DNA of 10,155 bases, taken from Boseongicola sp. GTDB lineage: Bacteria > Pseudomonadota > Alphaproteobacteria > Rhodobacterales > Rhodobacteraceae. The notes beneath the pieces are model-generated. The model did not search any database. It worked only from the letters and a program-made list of their open reading frames with translations, and was not told the DNA's origin. Location of the stretch: assembly GCA_013042895.1 (NCBI GenBank), contig JABDPD010000102.1, forward strand, positions 1-10,155, read 5' to 3'. Shown here piece by piece: positions 1-7,406 of the stretch (the first letter of the stretch is position 1; every line of letters begins with the position of its first letter). A program made the position numbers and the translations under genes.

Positions 1-136
1 ACATTGGGAACAACCATCGCGAAGGCAGAAAGATCGCCATCGCCAAAGGTGCCACGAAATAAAACAACAGGAATTCGATCCGAAGCCGACGCTGCGACAA
101 GCCGGAGCGGTCTTTTGAGGTTTCAACTGCGGTCAT
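1..136 (-). CDS. Partial N-terminus of a probable CPBP-family (CAAX/Rce1-type) intramembrane protease
   Basis: This is an incomplete minus-strand reading frame that runs off the left edge of the window; only about 45 codons are visible. It starts at an ATG at 136 (MTAVETSKD...). A basic stretch (around residues 17-20) is followed by a strongly hydrophobic segment containing EFLLFYFVAPLAMAIFLP, then RWLFP. A short basic cytoplasmic tail, then a first membrane helix ending in a Pro-rich turn, is how many alphaproteobacterial CPBP intramembrane glutamic proteases begin. The catalytic EExxxR and later motifs lie outside the window, so the family is inferred from the N-terminus alone and another multi-pass membrane protein is possible. 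No start codon lies in frame close upstream of the chosen ATG, and the ribosome binding site is weak. The gene diverges from carB and leaves 150 bp for promoters. It is too short at the edge to be found by a simple length filter but is the best reading of this stretch. Confidence 0.5.
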   Translation of the reverse strand, partial: MTAVETSKDRSGLSQRRLRIEFLLFYFVAPLAMAIFLPSRWLFPM

Positions 137-225
137 CGGTCTCGGCTCGACCCTCGTTTCAGGCGTCTCATAGTGCAGCCGGCGCCGAAGGAAAACCCAA
201 GCGCCGGACCCGACCGAACGAGCCC

Positions 226-253
226 TTGCGCCCGGCCTCTCAATCCCTATAAC
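226..253 (+). promoter_or_regulatory. Candidate sigma-70-type promoter for carB
   Basis: A TTGCGC hexamer (226-231) and a TATAAC hexamer (248-253) are separated by 16 bp. TATAAC matches the consensus -10 at five of six positions; the -35 keeps the TTG core. Transcription would start near 260, giving a leader of about 27 nt that contains the carB ribosome binding site GGGGGA (275-280). A similar TTGCGA/TATAGA pair precedes ubiK in this window, which supports this form of promoter here. This is a pattern match only. Confidence 0.5.
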
Positions 254-286
254 CCACGACAATTTGCGTGACCTGGGGGATGGCCG

Positions 287-3200
287 ATGCCAAAGAGAAC
301 CGACATTCAGTCGATCATGATTATCGGCGCCGGTCCCATTGTCATCGGTCAGGCCTGCGAGTTCGACTATTCGGGGGCTCAAGCCTGCAAAGCCCTGCGC
401 GAGGAAGGCTATCGCGTCATCCTCGTCAATTCGAACCCCGCGACGATTATGACCGACCCGGAACTTGCCGACGCCACCTACATCGAACCCATCACCCCCG
501 AAGTTGTCGCCAAGATCATCGAAAAAGAGCGCCCCGACGCACTCCTGCCCACCATGGGCGGTCAGACCGGCCTCAACACGTCGCTCGCCCTCGAAGAAAT
601 GGGCGTCCTTGAGAAATTCAACGTCGAGATGATCGGCGCCACCCGCGACGCCATCGAAATGGCCGAAGACCGCAAGCTGTTCCGCGAAGCGATGGACCGC
701 ATCGGCTTAGAGAACCCCAAAGCCACTATCATCGCCGCGCCCAAGAAAGAAAACGGCCGCTACGACATCCCCAAGGGCCTTGAAGAAGCCATGGCCGCCA
801 TCGACTACGTCGGCCTGCCCGCCATCATCCGCCCCGCCTTCACCCTTGGTGGCACAGGCGGCGGCATTGCTTACAACCGCGACGATTACTTCGAGATCTG
901 CCGTCGTGGATTGGAGGCCTCTCCCGTCGCGCAAATCCTCATCGACGAGTCCCTCCTCGGTTGGAAAGAATACGAAATGGAAGTCGTCCGCGACCGCGCC
1001 GACAACGCCATCATCGTCTGTTCGATTGAAAACGTGGACCCCATGGGCGTTCACACCGGCGACTCGATCACCGTCGCCCCGGCCCTGACGCTCACCGACA
1101 AAGAATACCAGATGATGCGCTCCGCTAGCATCGCCGTGTTGCGCGAGATCGGCGTCGAAACCGGCGGTTCCAATGTCCAGTGGGCCGTGAACCCCGCCGA
1201 TGGCCGCATGGTCGTCATCGAAATGAACCCCCGCGTTTCGCGCTCCTCTGCGCTGGCCTCTAAAGCGACTGGCTTCCCCATCGCCAAAATCGCCGCGAAA
1301 CTCGCCATCGGCTACACGCTCGACGAACTCGACAACGACATCACCAAAGTCACACCGGCCTCGTTCGAACCGACAATCGACTATGTCGTCACAAAAATCC
1401 CGCGCTTCGCGTTTGAGAAATTCCCCGGCTCGGAGCCAAACCTCACGACGGCGATGAAATCCGTCGGCGAGGCCATGGCCATCGGCCGCACTTTCCATGA
1501 GTCGATGCAAAAGGCGCTCGCGTCCCTCGAAACCGGCCTCACTGGATTCGACGACATCGAAATTCCAGGTGCGCCCGACCGCGCCGCCATCACCGCTGCC
1601 CTCTCAAAGCAAACACCGGACCGTCTCCGTGTCATAGCCCAAGCCATGCGCGAAGGCCTGACCAACGACGACATTCAGGCCGTCACCTCGTTCGATCCAT
1701 GGTTCCTCGACCGCATTCGCGAGATCATCGACGCCGAAGCCCAAGTCAAAAAAGATGGCCTGCCCGTCACCGAACATGGGCTTCGCGCCCTCAAGATGCT
1801 CGGCTTCACCGACGCGCGCCTTGCAAAACTCACAGGCCGCACCGAGACCAATGTCCGCAAGGCCCGCCACAACCTTGGCGTCAACGCAGTCTTCAAACGC
1901 ATCGACACTTGCGCCGCCGAATTTGAGGCGCAAACGCCATACATGTATTCGACCTACGAAGCCCCGGTCATGGGCGACGTCGAATGCGAAGCCCGCCCCT
2001 CGGACGCCAAAAAAGTCGTCATCCTCGGAGGTGGCCCGAACCGCATCGGCCAAGGGATCGAATTCGATTACTGCTGCTGCCACGCCTGTTTCGCCCTCTC
2101 CGATCAGGGCTATGAAACCATCATGGTCAACTGCAACCCCGAGACCGTCTCCACCGACTACGACACCTCCGACCGCCTCTATTTCGAACCACTTACGTTC
2201 GAGCACGTCATGGAGATCCTGCGCGTCGAACAAGACAACGGCACCCTTCACGGCGTCATTGTCCAATTCGGTGGCCAGACCCCGCTGAAGCTCGCCAACG
2301 CCTTGAACGACGCCGGTATCCCTATCCTTGGAACAACTCCTGACGCCATCGACCTTGCCGAAGATCGTGAGCGTTTCCAAGATCTTGTGAACCGTCTCGG
2401 CCTCAAGCAACCCAACAACGCTATCGCCTCAACTGATGAAGAAGCGATGAAGGCCGCTGAGGAAATCGGCTATCCGCTGGTGATCCGCCCTTCTTACGTC
2501 CTCGGCGGTCGGGCCATGGAAATCGTGCGCGACACGCCTCAACTTGAACGCTACATCCGCGACGCGGTCGTCGTATCCGGCGACAGCCCGGTCCTTCTTG
2601 ACAGCTACCTCGGAGGCGCGGTCGAAGTCGACGTCGACGCGCTGGCGGACGGGACCGACGTCCACGTCTCCGGCATCATGCAGCACATCGAAGAAGCCGG
2701 CGTCCACTCCGGCGACAGTGCCTGCTCACTCCCACCGCACACGCTTTCCGATGACGTTGTTCGGCGTCTCACCGAACAAACGGTGGCACTCGCAAAAGAG
2801 CTTCAAGTCGTTGGCCTGATGAACGTCCAATTCGCGATAAAGAACGACGAGATTTACCTGATCGAGGTAAACCCCCGCGCCTCGCGCACCGTGCCCTTCG
2901 TCGCCAAGGCCGTGGACAGCGCCATCGCCTCCATCGCCGCACGCCTCATGGCCGGCGAAAAGCTCGCCGATTTCCCCGTTGCCGAACCGCACCAGCCGGT
3001 CAGCGACGACGTCGCCATTCCAATCGGCGACCCGATGCGCCTTGCTGATTTCCGCACTCCATGGTTTTCGGTTAAAGAAGCTGTCCTCCCCTTCGCCCGT
3101 TTCCCTGGCGTCGACACGTTGCTAGGTCCCGAGATGCGCTCGACTGGCGAAGTTATGGGCTGGGACCGTTCCTTTGCTCGCGCCTTCTTAAAGTCGCAGC

Positions 3201-3619
3201 TTGGCGCCGGCGTCGATTTGCCAACCTCCGGCACGGTATTCTTCTCAATCAAAGACGATGACAAAACCGAGCAACTCGTCGAGACCGCCAAGATGCTCCA
3301 CGAGCTTGGCCTTGCTATCCTCGCCACCCGCGGCACTGCCAGTTTCCTCACAGAAAACGGCATTCCCTCCGACACGGTCAACAAGGCCTACGAGGGCGGG
3401 CGCACTATCGTCGACGTCATGAAGGACGGCGAGATTGCACTGGTCATGAACACCACCGAAGGCGCGCAGGCCGTCGAGGATTCCCGGTCGATGCGCAACG
3501 TCGCTCTGATGGACAAAATCCCCTACTACACCACGGCCGCCGCCGCCCACGCCGCCGCTCTGGCCATGGTCGCGCGTCGTGACGGTGAGATCGAAGTGCG
3601 GAGTTTGCAGGGGGCGTAA
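287..3619 (+). CDS. carB: Carbamoyl-phosphate synthase large subunit
   Basis: CarB makes carbamoyl phosphate from bicarbonate, two ATP and ammonia tunnelled from the glutaminase subunit CarA, feeding both pyrimidine and arginine synthesis in the cytoplasm. The 1110-residue product has the usual tandem layout. The first ATP-grasp half opens with GAGPIVIGQ near residue 14 and includes [12 protein letters not shown] and [17 protein letters not shown]. An oligomerisation region follows. The second half opens with [16 protein letters not shown] near residue 580 and includes [12 protein letters not shown] and [11 protein letters not shown]-terminal methylglyoxal-synthase-like allosteric domain runs from about residue 975 ([17 protein letters not shown]). 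Length matches alphaproteobacterial CarB. The start ATG at 287 has a GGGGGA ribosome binding site six bases upstream. carA is not in the window, so carB is transcribed apart from it here. Only 8 bp separate its stop from the stop of the convergent gene. A small ACACC/GGTGT hairpin (3631-3644) lies there without a T-tract, so no convincing terminator is seen. Nothing looks damaged. Confidence 0.98.
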   Translation: MPKRTDIQSIMIIGAGPIVIGQACEFDYSGAQACKALREEGYRVILVNSNPATIMTDPELADATYIEPITPEVVAKIIEKERPDALLPTMGGQTGLNTSLALEEMGVLEKFNVEMIGATRDAIEMAEDRKLFREAMDRIGLENPKATIIAAPKKENGRYDIPKGLEEAMAAIDYVGLPAIIRPAFTLGGTGGGIAYNRDDYFEICRRGLEASPVAQILIDESLLGWKEYEMEVVRDRADNAIIVCSIENVDPMGVHTGDSITVAPALTLTDKEYQMMRSASIAVLREIGVETGGSNVQWAVNPADGRMVVIEMNPRVSRSSALASKATGFPIAKIAAKLAIGYTLDELDNDITKVTPASFEPTIDYVVTKIPRFAFEKFPGSEPNLTTAMKSVGEAMAIGRTFHESMQKALASLETGLTGFDDIEIPGAPDRAAITAALSKQTPDRLRVIAQAMREGLTNDDIQAVTSFDPWFLDRIREIIDAEAQVKKDGLPVTEHGLRALKMLGFTDARLAKLTGRTETNVRKARHNLGVNAVFKRIDTCAAEFEAQTPYMYSTYEAPVMGDVECEARPSDAKKVVILGGGPNRIGQGIEFDYCCCHACFALSDQGYETIMVNCNPETVSTDYDTSDRLYFEPLTFEHVMEILRVEQDNGTLHGVIVQFGGQTPLKLANALNDAGIPILGTTPDAIDLAEDRERFQDLVNRLGLKQPNNAIASTDEEAMKAAEEIGYPLVIRPSYVLGGRAMEIVRDTPQLERYIRDAVVVSGDSPVLLDSYLGGAVEVDVDALADGTDVHVSGIMQHIEEAGVHSGDSACSLPPHTLSDDVVRRLTEQTVALAKELQVVGLMNVQFAIKNDEIYLIEVNPRASRTVPFVAKAVDSAIASIAARLMAGEKLADFPVAEPHQPVSDDVAIPIGDPMRLADFRTPWFSVKEAVLPFARFPGVDTLLGPEMRSTGEVMGWDRSFARAFLKSQLGAGVDLPTSGTVFFSIKDDDKTEQLVETAKMLHELGLAILATRGTASFLTENGIPSDTVNKAYEGGRTIVDVMKDGEIALVMNTTEGAQAVEDSRSMRNVALMDKIPYYTTAAAAHAAALAMVARRDGEIEVRSLQGA

Positions 3620-3627
3620 ACCTCCGT

Positions 3628-3996
3628 TCAACACCCCCCGGTGTCGTCAGGCAGATCAGCTTTCAGCTCAATCAGGGTGCGAAGCACATCGAGATCGTCG
3701 CTTTTCCTGACCCGAATGCAGCCCTTGCCGACATTCAGATCTGAAGTCAGCTCGCCATCCGGATCGAGCCTCGCGACGTCACCAAGATAGAGCCCGACAA
3801 ATGCCCTTTGCGCGTTGAGGTGGCAAAACACCGAACCGTCGCGTTCAAATCCAAGCATGCCATACGCGATTCCTTCGCTCAGTTCCGGAACCGTATCCTG
3901 AATGATCGCGCGGATTGCGAGCAGGCGCTCCTTTCGCCAATCCTCGTCTAGTTCGGACAAATATGCTTGCGGAGTCTCAGCGGTGTATTTCACCAT
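3628..3996 (-). CDS. DUF1801 / YdhG-family small protein
   Basis: A 122-residue soluble protein with the pattern of the DUF1801 (YdhG-like) fold: an N-terminal helical part (YLSELDEDWRKERLLAIRAII), then PELSEGIAYGMLGFERDG, a strand region ending in AFVGLYLGD, and KGCIRVRKSDDLD near the C-terminus. Some members of this family, such as Bacillus YdhG, have been described as frataxin-like iron chaperones, but the family is broad and the sequence does not show that activity here. The protein ends in GGC. The start ATG at 3996 is preceded by AAGG about nine bases upstream, a modest ribosome binding site, and there is a 6-bp hairpin (TGAGCG/CGCTCA, 4016-4034) further up in the leader. It is convergent with carB and apparently monocistronic, so the context does not suggest a role. 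Confidence 0.8.
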   Translation of the reverse strand: MVKYTAETPQAYLSELDEDWRKERLLAIRAIIQDTVPELSEGIAYGMLGFERDGSVFCHLNAQRAFVGLYLGDVARLDPDGELTSDLNVGKGCIRVRKSDDLDVLRTLIELKADLPDDTGGC

Positions 3997-4122
3997 TGCG
4001 GCTGCCTTTTTGATGTGAGCGCTTCACCCGCTCAATCGCGGTCGGGAAATGGACACGATGCTAACACAGTTTAACAAACTCTGCCGCCCGTTGCCGAATT
4101 TCCCAATGCAACGCACGGTCGC

Positions 4123-4166
4123 ACCGACACAATACCGACGTGATACCGACGTTGTACCGACGTCAG
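4123..4166. repeat. Four tandem copies of an 11-bp ACCGACGTNNT-like unit
   Basis: Units occupy 4123-4133, 4134-4144, 4145-4155 and 4156-4166. All four share ACCGAC; units 2-4 share ACCGACGT; units 1-3 end in T, with variable bases in between. The period is 11 bp, about one helical turn, so the conserved ACCGAC cores would lie on nearly the same face of the DNA. The array ends about 140 bp upstream of the FabH-like start codon. It could bind a regulator cooperatively or be a simple tandem repeat; the sequence alone does not decide. Confidence 0.8.
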
Positions 4167-4250
4167 CTTTCTGAGCGATTTCAGCGCATTAACGATTTCC
4201 ACGAAGGACACTGGAATTCAGGTGCTTCAAAGAGCGACCCAGCGTCACGC

Positions 4251-4280
4251 TTGCCCTCAAGCGCTTGTTACCGCTACGTA
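4251..4280 (+). promoter_or_regulatory. Weak promoter candidate for the FabH-like gene
   Basis: TTGCCC (4251-4256) and TACGTA (4275-4280) are 18 bp apart, which would put the transcription start near 4287, just ahead of the ribosome binding site at 4292-4300. The -10 match is poor, so this is tentative. Confidence 0.25.
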
Positions 4281-4305
4281 AATCCAAATGCAGGAAGGGG
4301 TTCCC

Positions 4306-5421
4306 ATGCACACGCCAATCATCACTGGCAGCGGTATTTTCACGCCCGCGAACGTCATTACCAACGAAGAATTGGTGACATGCTTCAACGCTTACGTAGA
4401 TCGCTTCAATAATGCCCACCAAGAGGAGATTATCAAAGGAGAAGTCGCCGCTAAGACCCATTCCAACGCCGATTTCATCCGCGAAGCCAGCGGCATCGAA
4501 CAGCGTTATGTGATTGATAAAGAAGGTATTCTTGACCCAACTCGAATGACGCCGCGTCTCGATTCGCGTCCCGACGATGCCCCTTCCCTGATGGCTGAAA
4601 TGGGCGTTGACGCCATCACAAAAGCGCTTGCTCAAGCCGGTCGCGAACCTGCTGAAGTTGACCTGATCTTATGTGCCGCTTCCAATCACGAGCGCGCGTA
4701 CCCCGCGATTGCCGTTGAAATTCAACAGCTTCTGGGCGCAAAGGGTTTCGCCTATGACATGAACGTCGCGTGTTCGTCCGCAACATTCGGTCTTCAATCC
4801 GCCGCTGATATGGTCCGCTCCGGCTCGGTCAAATGCGCCGTTGTCGTTAGCCCGGAGATTTGTTCCGCCCACCTCGAATGGCGCGACCGCGACTGCCATT
4901 TCATTTTTGGAGACGTCGCAACCGCAATGATAATCGAGCGTGAAGCCGACGGCATGGCGGGCTTTCGCGTGCTCTCAACCCGGTGCGCGACCAAATTCTC
5001 GAATAATATACGCAACAATAACGGCTATTTGCGCAGAGCTCACGATCAGATGGAAGATCGCCGCGACATGCAGTTCATGCAGGAAGGACGAAAGGTTTTC
5101 AAAGAAGTGCTGCCCATGGTTTCGCGTCACATCGGCTCTCATCTCCAAGCCGAATCCCTCGGCCCCGATGATCTGAAGCGCCTCTGGCTGCACCAGGCAA
5201 ACAAGACGATGAACGACTATATTGGCAAGAAAGTCCTTGGCCGCACACCAGAACCGGGCGAGCAGCCGAACATTCTTCAGGACTATGCTAACACGTCGTC
5301 GGCAGGTTCAATCATCGCCTTTTCTAAGTATTCCAACGACATGGCGCCTGGAGATACTGGTTTGCTATGCTCGTTCGGTGCGGGGTATTCAGTCGGTTCT
5401 GCTGTCCTTCAACGCGTGTGA
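4306..5421 (+). CDS. Beta-ketoacyl-ACP synthase III paralogue (extended FabH type)
   Basis: This is a thiolase-fold condensing enzyme of the KAS III group. These enzymes catalyse decarboxylative Claisen condensation of an acyl-CoA (or acyl-ACP) with malonyl-ACP. The complete triad is visible in the 371-residue product: Cys156 in NVACSSATFG, His296 in WLHQANKTMN and Asn329 in DYANTSSAGSIIAF. The usual glycine-rich C-terminal motif appears as CSFGAGYSVGS. It is about 50 residues longer than housekeeping FabH, with extra sequence between residues about 28 and 92. That resembles the longer FabH2-like enzymes of about 370 residues in Pseudomonas and others, so the acyl substrate may not be acetyl-CoA. 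The start chosen is the ATG at 4306 because AGGAAGGGG lies at 4292-4300, five bases upstream. An in-frame ATG at 4288 overlaps that site and is unlikely. The neighbour tdk is unrelated; no plsX, fabD or acpP is nearby, so this is probably not the main initiating enzyme. Confidence 0.88.
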   Translation: MHTPIITGSGIFTPANVITNEELVTCFNAYVDRFNNAHQEEIIKGEVAAKTHSNADFIREASGIEQRYVIDKEGILDPTRMTPRLDSRPDDAPSLMAEMGVDAITKALAQAGREPAEVDLILCAASNHERAYPAIAVEIQQLLGAKGFAYDMNVACSSATFGLQSAADMVRSGSVKCAVVVSPEICSAHLEWRDRDCHFIFGDVATAMIIEREADGMAGFRVLSTRCATKFSNNIRNNNGYLRRAHDQMEDRRDMQFMQEGRKVFKEVLPMVSRHIGSHLQAESLGPDDLKRLWLHQANKTMNDYIGKKVLGRTPEPGEQPNILQDYANTSSAGSIIAFSKYSNDMAPGDTGLLCSFGAGYSVGSAVLQRV

Positions 5422-5521
5422 GCAGAGCGCAACGCGCCGATCAGTTCTCGTTAACGATTTTGAGGTAAACAGTGTCTCAACGGCTCTTGTTCACCCGTCC
5501 CACCCGCGCTACGCCATTTCA
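5422..5521 (+). promoter_or_regulatory. Gap before tdk with a possible leaderless promoter (TTGTTC-N17-TACGCC)
   Basis: This 100-bp gap separates the FabH-like gene from tdk. No Shine-Dalgarno-like sequence lies within about 12 bases of the tdk ATG at 5522. TTGTTC (5487-5492), a 17-bp spacer and TACGCC (5510-5515) would place the transcription start at or next to the A of that ATG, which would make the mRNA leaderless. The -10 is a poor match, so this is tentative. A good TGAGGT motif (5461-5466) instead precedes an out-of-frame GTG at 5472. No terminator-like hairpin with a T-tract is seen, so read-through from the FabH-like gene is also possible. Confidence 0.3.
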
Positions 5522-6115
5522 ATGGCAAAACTCTATTTCAACTACTCCACGATGAACGCGGGCAAATCGACGCTGCTGCTGCAGGCGTCGTATAACTACC
5601 GCGAACGCGGAATGCAGACCTATCTTTTGACCGCGCAAATCGATGGTCGTGCTGGCGACTCCTTGATTGGAAGCCGCATCGGCATCAGCGCCAAGGCCGA
5701 CACCTATAACCCAACGTCCGATCTGTTCGAGATGTTGCGCAAACGGCAGAAAAACGGCCCAGTCGCCTGCGTCTTTATCGACGAAGCGCAGTTTTTGACG
5801 AAGGAACAAGTCTGGCAGCTGGCTCGTGCTGTCGATGACCTCAAATTGCCGGTCATGTGTTATGGTCTGCGCGTCGACTTTCGCGGCGAACTTTTTCCGG
5901 GCTCCGCCGCCCTTCTGGCTCTTGCCGACGAGATGCGCGAAGCGCGTACGATTTGCTTTTGCGGCAAGAAAGCCACCATGGTCGTCCGGCAGGACGAAGA
6001 CGGCAACGCGCTGGCTGACGGGGATCAGGTGCAAATCGGTGGCAACGAGACTTACGTCTCCCTATGCCGCAAGCATTGGCGCGAGGCGATTGGCGAGCGT
6101 CCAGTCAGCGCCTAG
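5522..6115 (+). CDS. tdk: Thymidine kinase, class II
   Basis: Tdk phosphorylates thymidine (and deoxyuridine) with ATP to give dTMP in the pyrimidine salvage pathway. The 197-residue product matches the Escherichia coli enzyme closely in pattern. It has MAKLYFNYSTMNAGKST at the N-terminus with P-loop residues G14-T17, and QASYNYRERGMQT after it. Walker B-like residues D87-E88 lie in FIDEAQFL, followed by CYGLRVDFRGELF. The structural zinc site is C145-x-C147 (TICFCGKKATMV) with C182 and H185 (SLCRKHW). QIGGNETYVS forms the substrate lasso region. All key residues are present. The open frame continues upstream into the FabH-like gene, but no usable start lies between that gene's end and 5522, and homology begins at MAKLYF, so the ATG at 5522 is the start. 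The stop TAG (6113-6115) overlaps the stop of the convergent dehydrogenase gene. Confidence 0.95.
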   Translation: MAKLYFNYSTMNAGKSTLLLQASYNYRERGMQTYLLTAQIDGRAGDSLIGSRIGISAKADTYNPTSDLFEMLRKRQKNGPVACVFIDEAQFLTKEQVWQLARAVDDLKLPVMCYGLRVDFRGELFPGSAALLALADEMREARTICFCGKKATMVVRQDEDGNALADGDQVQIGGNETYVSLCRKHWREAIGERPVSA

Positions 6116-7071
6116 CCCAATGTATTTGGCGCCGTCTCGCCGTTGATCCAAGCGTTCAGGTTCGCGACCGCCATTAGCCCCATATCCACCCGCACCTCAA
6201 GCGCTGCGGTTCCAAGATGTGGAAATAATGTAACGTTCTCAAGGTCTTTTAGCGCATCTGGCACAATCGGTTCGCGTTCATAGACGTCGAGACCCGCTCC
6301 CGCGATCTGACCGGTCTGCAGGGCTGAAACCAACGCCGCCTCGTCCACCACGTCCCCGCGTGCAATGTTCACCAAAACGGCATGCGGCTGCATTTCACCG
6401 AGCAATTCCGCATTCATGATATGGTGCGTCTCAGGCGTCGCTGGCACCGCCAAAACCACGACATCTGCCGCTGCGCAGACCTCACCCAGAGTCCCAAGTT
6501 GCCGCGCAGGAACACCGAAATCCGCGACTTTAGAGCGGTTAAAAAATACCACATCCATGTCAAATCCCAGCCCAGCGCGTTTCGCGATCGCTTTGCCGAT
6601 CCGACCCATCCCAATGATGCCAATCGTCTTACCCGTTACATGCATGCCCAAGAGCTGTGTCGGATGCCAACCCTCCCACGTGCCTGCGCGCACCGCGCGT
6701 TCGCCTTCGCCGGCGCGTCTGCACGTCATCAGCATGAGCGTCATCGCGATGTCCGCTGTGGCATCTGTCACCGCACCGGGCGTGTTGGTGACAACCATGC
6801 CCGCTTCATGGGCCGCTGAGACGTTAATGTGGTTATACCCAACACCAAAATTTGCGAGGATTTTACATTTGAGGTCAGTGGCTTCCGCAATTACATTTGC
6901 CGACAATGGATCTCCCAATGTGGGCAAAACGGCGTCGTAACGACGAAGCGCATCCGCCATCTCGTCGTCCTTCAAAGGCAACGTCTCCTGCCTTACATCC
7001 ACGTCAAAGCGCGGGTCGACAGAATCCAAAACCGGCTGTGGCAAGGGCCGTGTGATCAAGAGTTTGGGCAT
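6112..7071 (-). CDS. D-isomer-specific 2-hydroxyacid dehydrogenase (glyoxylate/hydroxypyruvate reductase type)
   Basis: An NAD(P)H-dependent cytoplasmic enzyme of 319 residues in the D-2-hydroxyacid dehydrogenase family. These reduce 2-keto acids such as glyoxylate, hydroxypyruvate or other alpha-keto acids to D-hydroxy acids. Visible features are an N-terminal substrate half with ANFGVGYNHINV (residues 73-84), the Rossmann motif GIIGMGRIG (151-159), and the catalytic set Arg238 (NIARGD), Glu267 (YEREP) and His285 (FPHLGTA). FFNRS (176-180) ends the second Rossmann strand; an Arg rather than an acidic residue there would fit a preference for NADPH, which is inference. The exact substrate cannot be told from sequence; D-glycerate dehydrogenase, GhrB-like and GyaR-like annotations are all possible. 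It is the third gene of the proC operon: its ATG shares one base with the preceding TGA, implying translational coupling. Its stop TAG overlaps that of tdk within a CTAG palindrome. Confidence 0.9.
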   Translation of the reverse strand: MPKLLITRPLPQPVLDSVDPRFDVDVRQETLPLKDDEMADALRRYDAVLPTLGDPLSANVIAEATDLKCKILANFGVGYNHINVSAAHEAGMVVTNTPGAVTDATADIAMTLMLMTCRRAGEGERAVRAGTWEGWHPTQLLGMHVTGKTIGIIGMGRIGKAIAKRAGLGFDMDVVFFNRSKVADFGVPARQLGTLGEVCAAADVVVLAVPATPETHHIMNAELLGEMQPHAVLVNIARGDVVDEAALVSALQTGQIAGAGLDVYEREPIVPDALKDLENVTLFPHLGTAALEVRVDMGLMAVANLNAWINGETAPNTLG

Positions 7072-7406
7072 CAGTACATTCTCGCGCCAACCGGCACGTC
7101 CTTATCGGGTTTCAGCAGCACAACTTCGCCATCCTCGTCCGGCACGCCAAGCACCAACACCTCAGACATGAACTTGCCAATCTGGCGTGGTTCGAAGTTA
7201 ACAACCGCCAAGACCTTCCGTCCGGCAAGTTTGTCGACATCATAGTGCTTCACTATCTGAGCCGAACTTTTCCGCTCGCCAATCTCAGGGCCGAAATCAA
7301 GGAACAATTTGATCGCGGGTTTGCGAGCCTCAGGGAACTCTTCCGCTCTCAGGATTTCCCCAACACGGATATCGACTTTTAGGAAATCGTCGAATTCAAG
7401 CGTCAT
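7071..7406 (-). CDS. CsaA-like tRNA-binding protein (OB fold)
   Basis: A 111-residue stand-alone tRNA-binding domain of the EMAPII/Trbp111/CsaA type. Diagnostic parts are DFLKVDIRVGEIL (residues 7-19), the central strands (AIKLFLDFG, KVLAVVNFEPRQIGKFMSEVLVLGV) and the C-terminal PVGARMY. The length is that of bacterial CsaA, a dimeric protein known to bind tRNA and proposed to act as an export-related chaperone in Bacillus. In proteobacteria the role is poorly known, so a symbol is not assigned. It lies between proC and a 2-hydroxyacid dehydrogenase gene. Its ATG overlaps the proC stop by 4 nt (ATGA, 7403-7406) and its TGA overlaps the next ATG by 1 nt, so all three are almost certainly co-transcribed and co-translated. 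Confidence 0.88.
   Translation of the reverse strand: MTLEFDDFLKVDIRVGEILRAEEFPEARKPAIKLFLDFGPEIGERKSSAQIVKHYDVDKLAGRKVLAVVNFEPRQIGKFMSEVLVLGVPDEDGEVVLLKPDKDVPVGARMY

Larger units (their letters stand above)
3997..4305. other. 309-bp divergent intergenic region between the DUF1801 and FabH-like genes
   Basis: I find no credible gene here; the reading frames across it have no family resemblance and unsuitable composition. From left to right it holds: a 6-bp hairpin TGAGCG/CGCTCA with a 7-nt loop (4016-4034) in the leader of the minus-strand gene; an AGTTT-AAC-AAACT inverted repeat (4068-4080); four direct 11-bp repeats (4123-4166); a weak promoter candidate TTGCCC-N18-TACGTA (4251-4280); and the ribosome binding site of the FabH-like gene (4292-4300). 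Promoters for both divergent genes should lie here. Confidence 0.7.

Noticed and set aside
707..1510. 267-codon minus-strand open frame inside carB
   Set aside because: It lies wholly opposite carB and has low-complexity, Asp/Gly/Val-rich composition typical of the reverse complement of GC-rich codons, with no family motifs.
1604..2410. 268-codon minus-strand open frame inside carB
   Set aside because: Another antisense shadow of carB; its repetitive Val/Asp/Gly-rich composition mirrors carB codon bias and no domain is recognisable.
3631..3644. ACACC/GGTGT hairpin between carB and the DUF1801 gene as a bidirectional terminator
   Set aside because: The 5-bp stem is short, lies in the last codons of the DUF1801 gene and has no T-tract on either strand.
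4140..4412. 90-codon plus-strand frame across the intergenic region and the start of the FabH-like gene
   Set aside because: It overlaps the FabH-like gene out of frame, starts inside the tandem repeat and has no recognisable domain.
5222..5521. In-frame N-terminal extension of tdk into the FabH-like gene (100 extra codons)
   Set aside because: Homology to thymidine kinase starts exactly at MAKLYF (5522), the extension overlaps the FabH-like gene by 200 bases, and no start codon lies in the gap itself.
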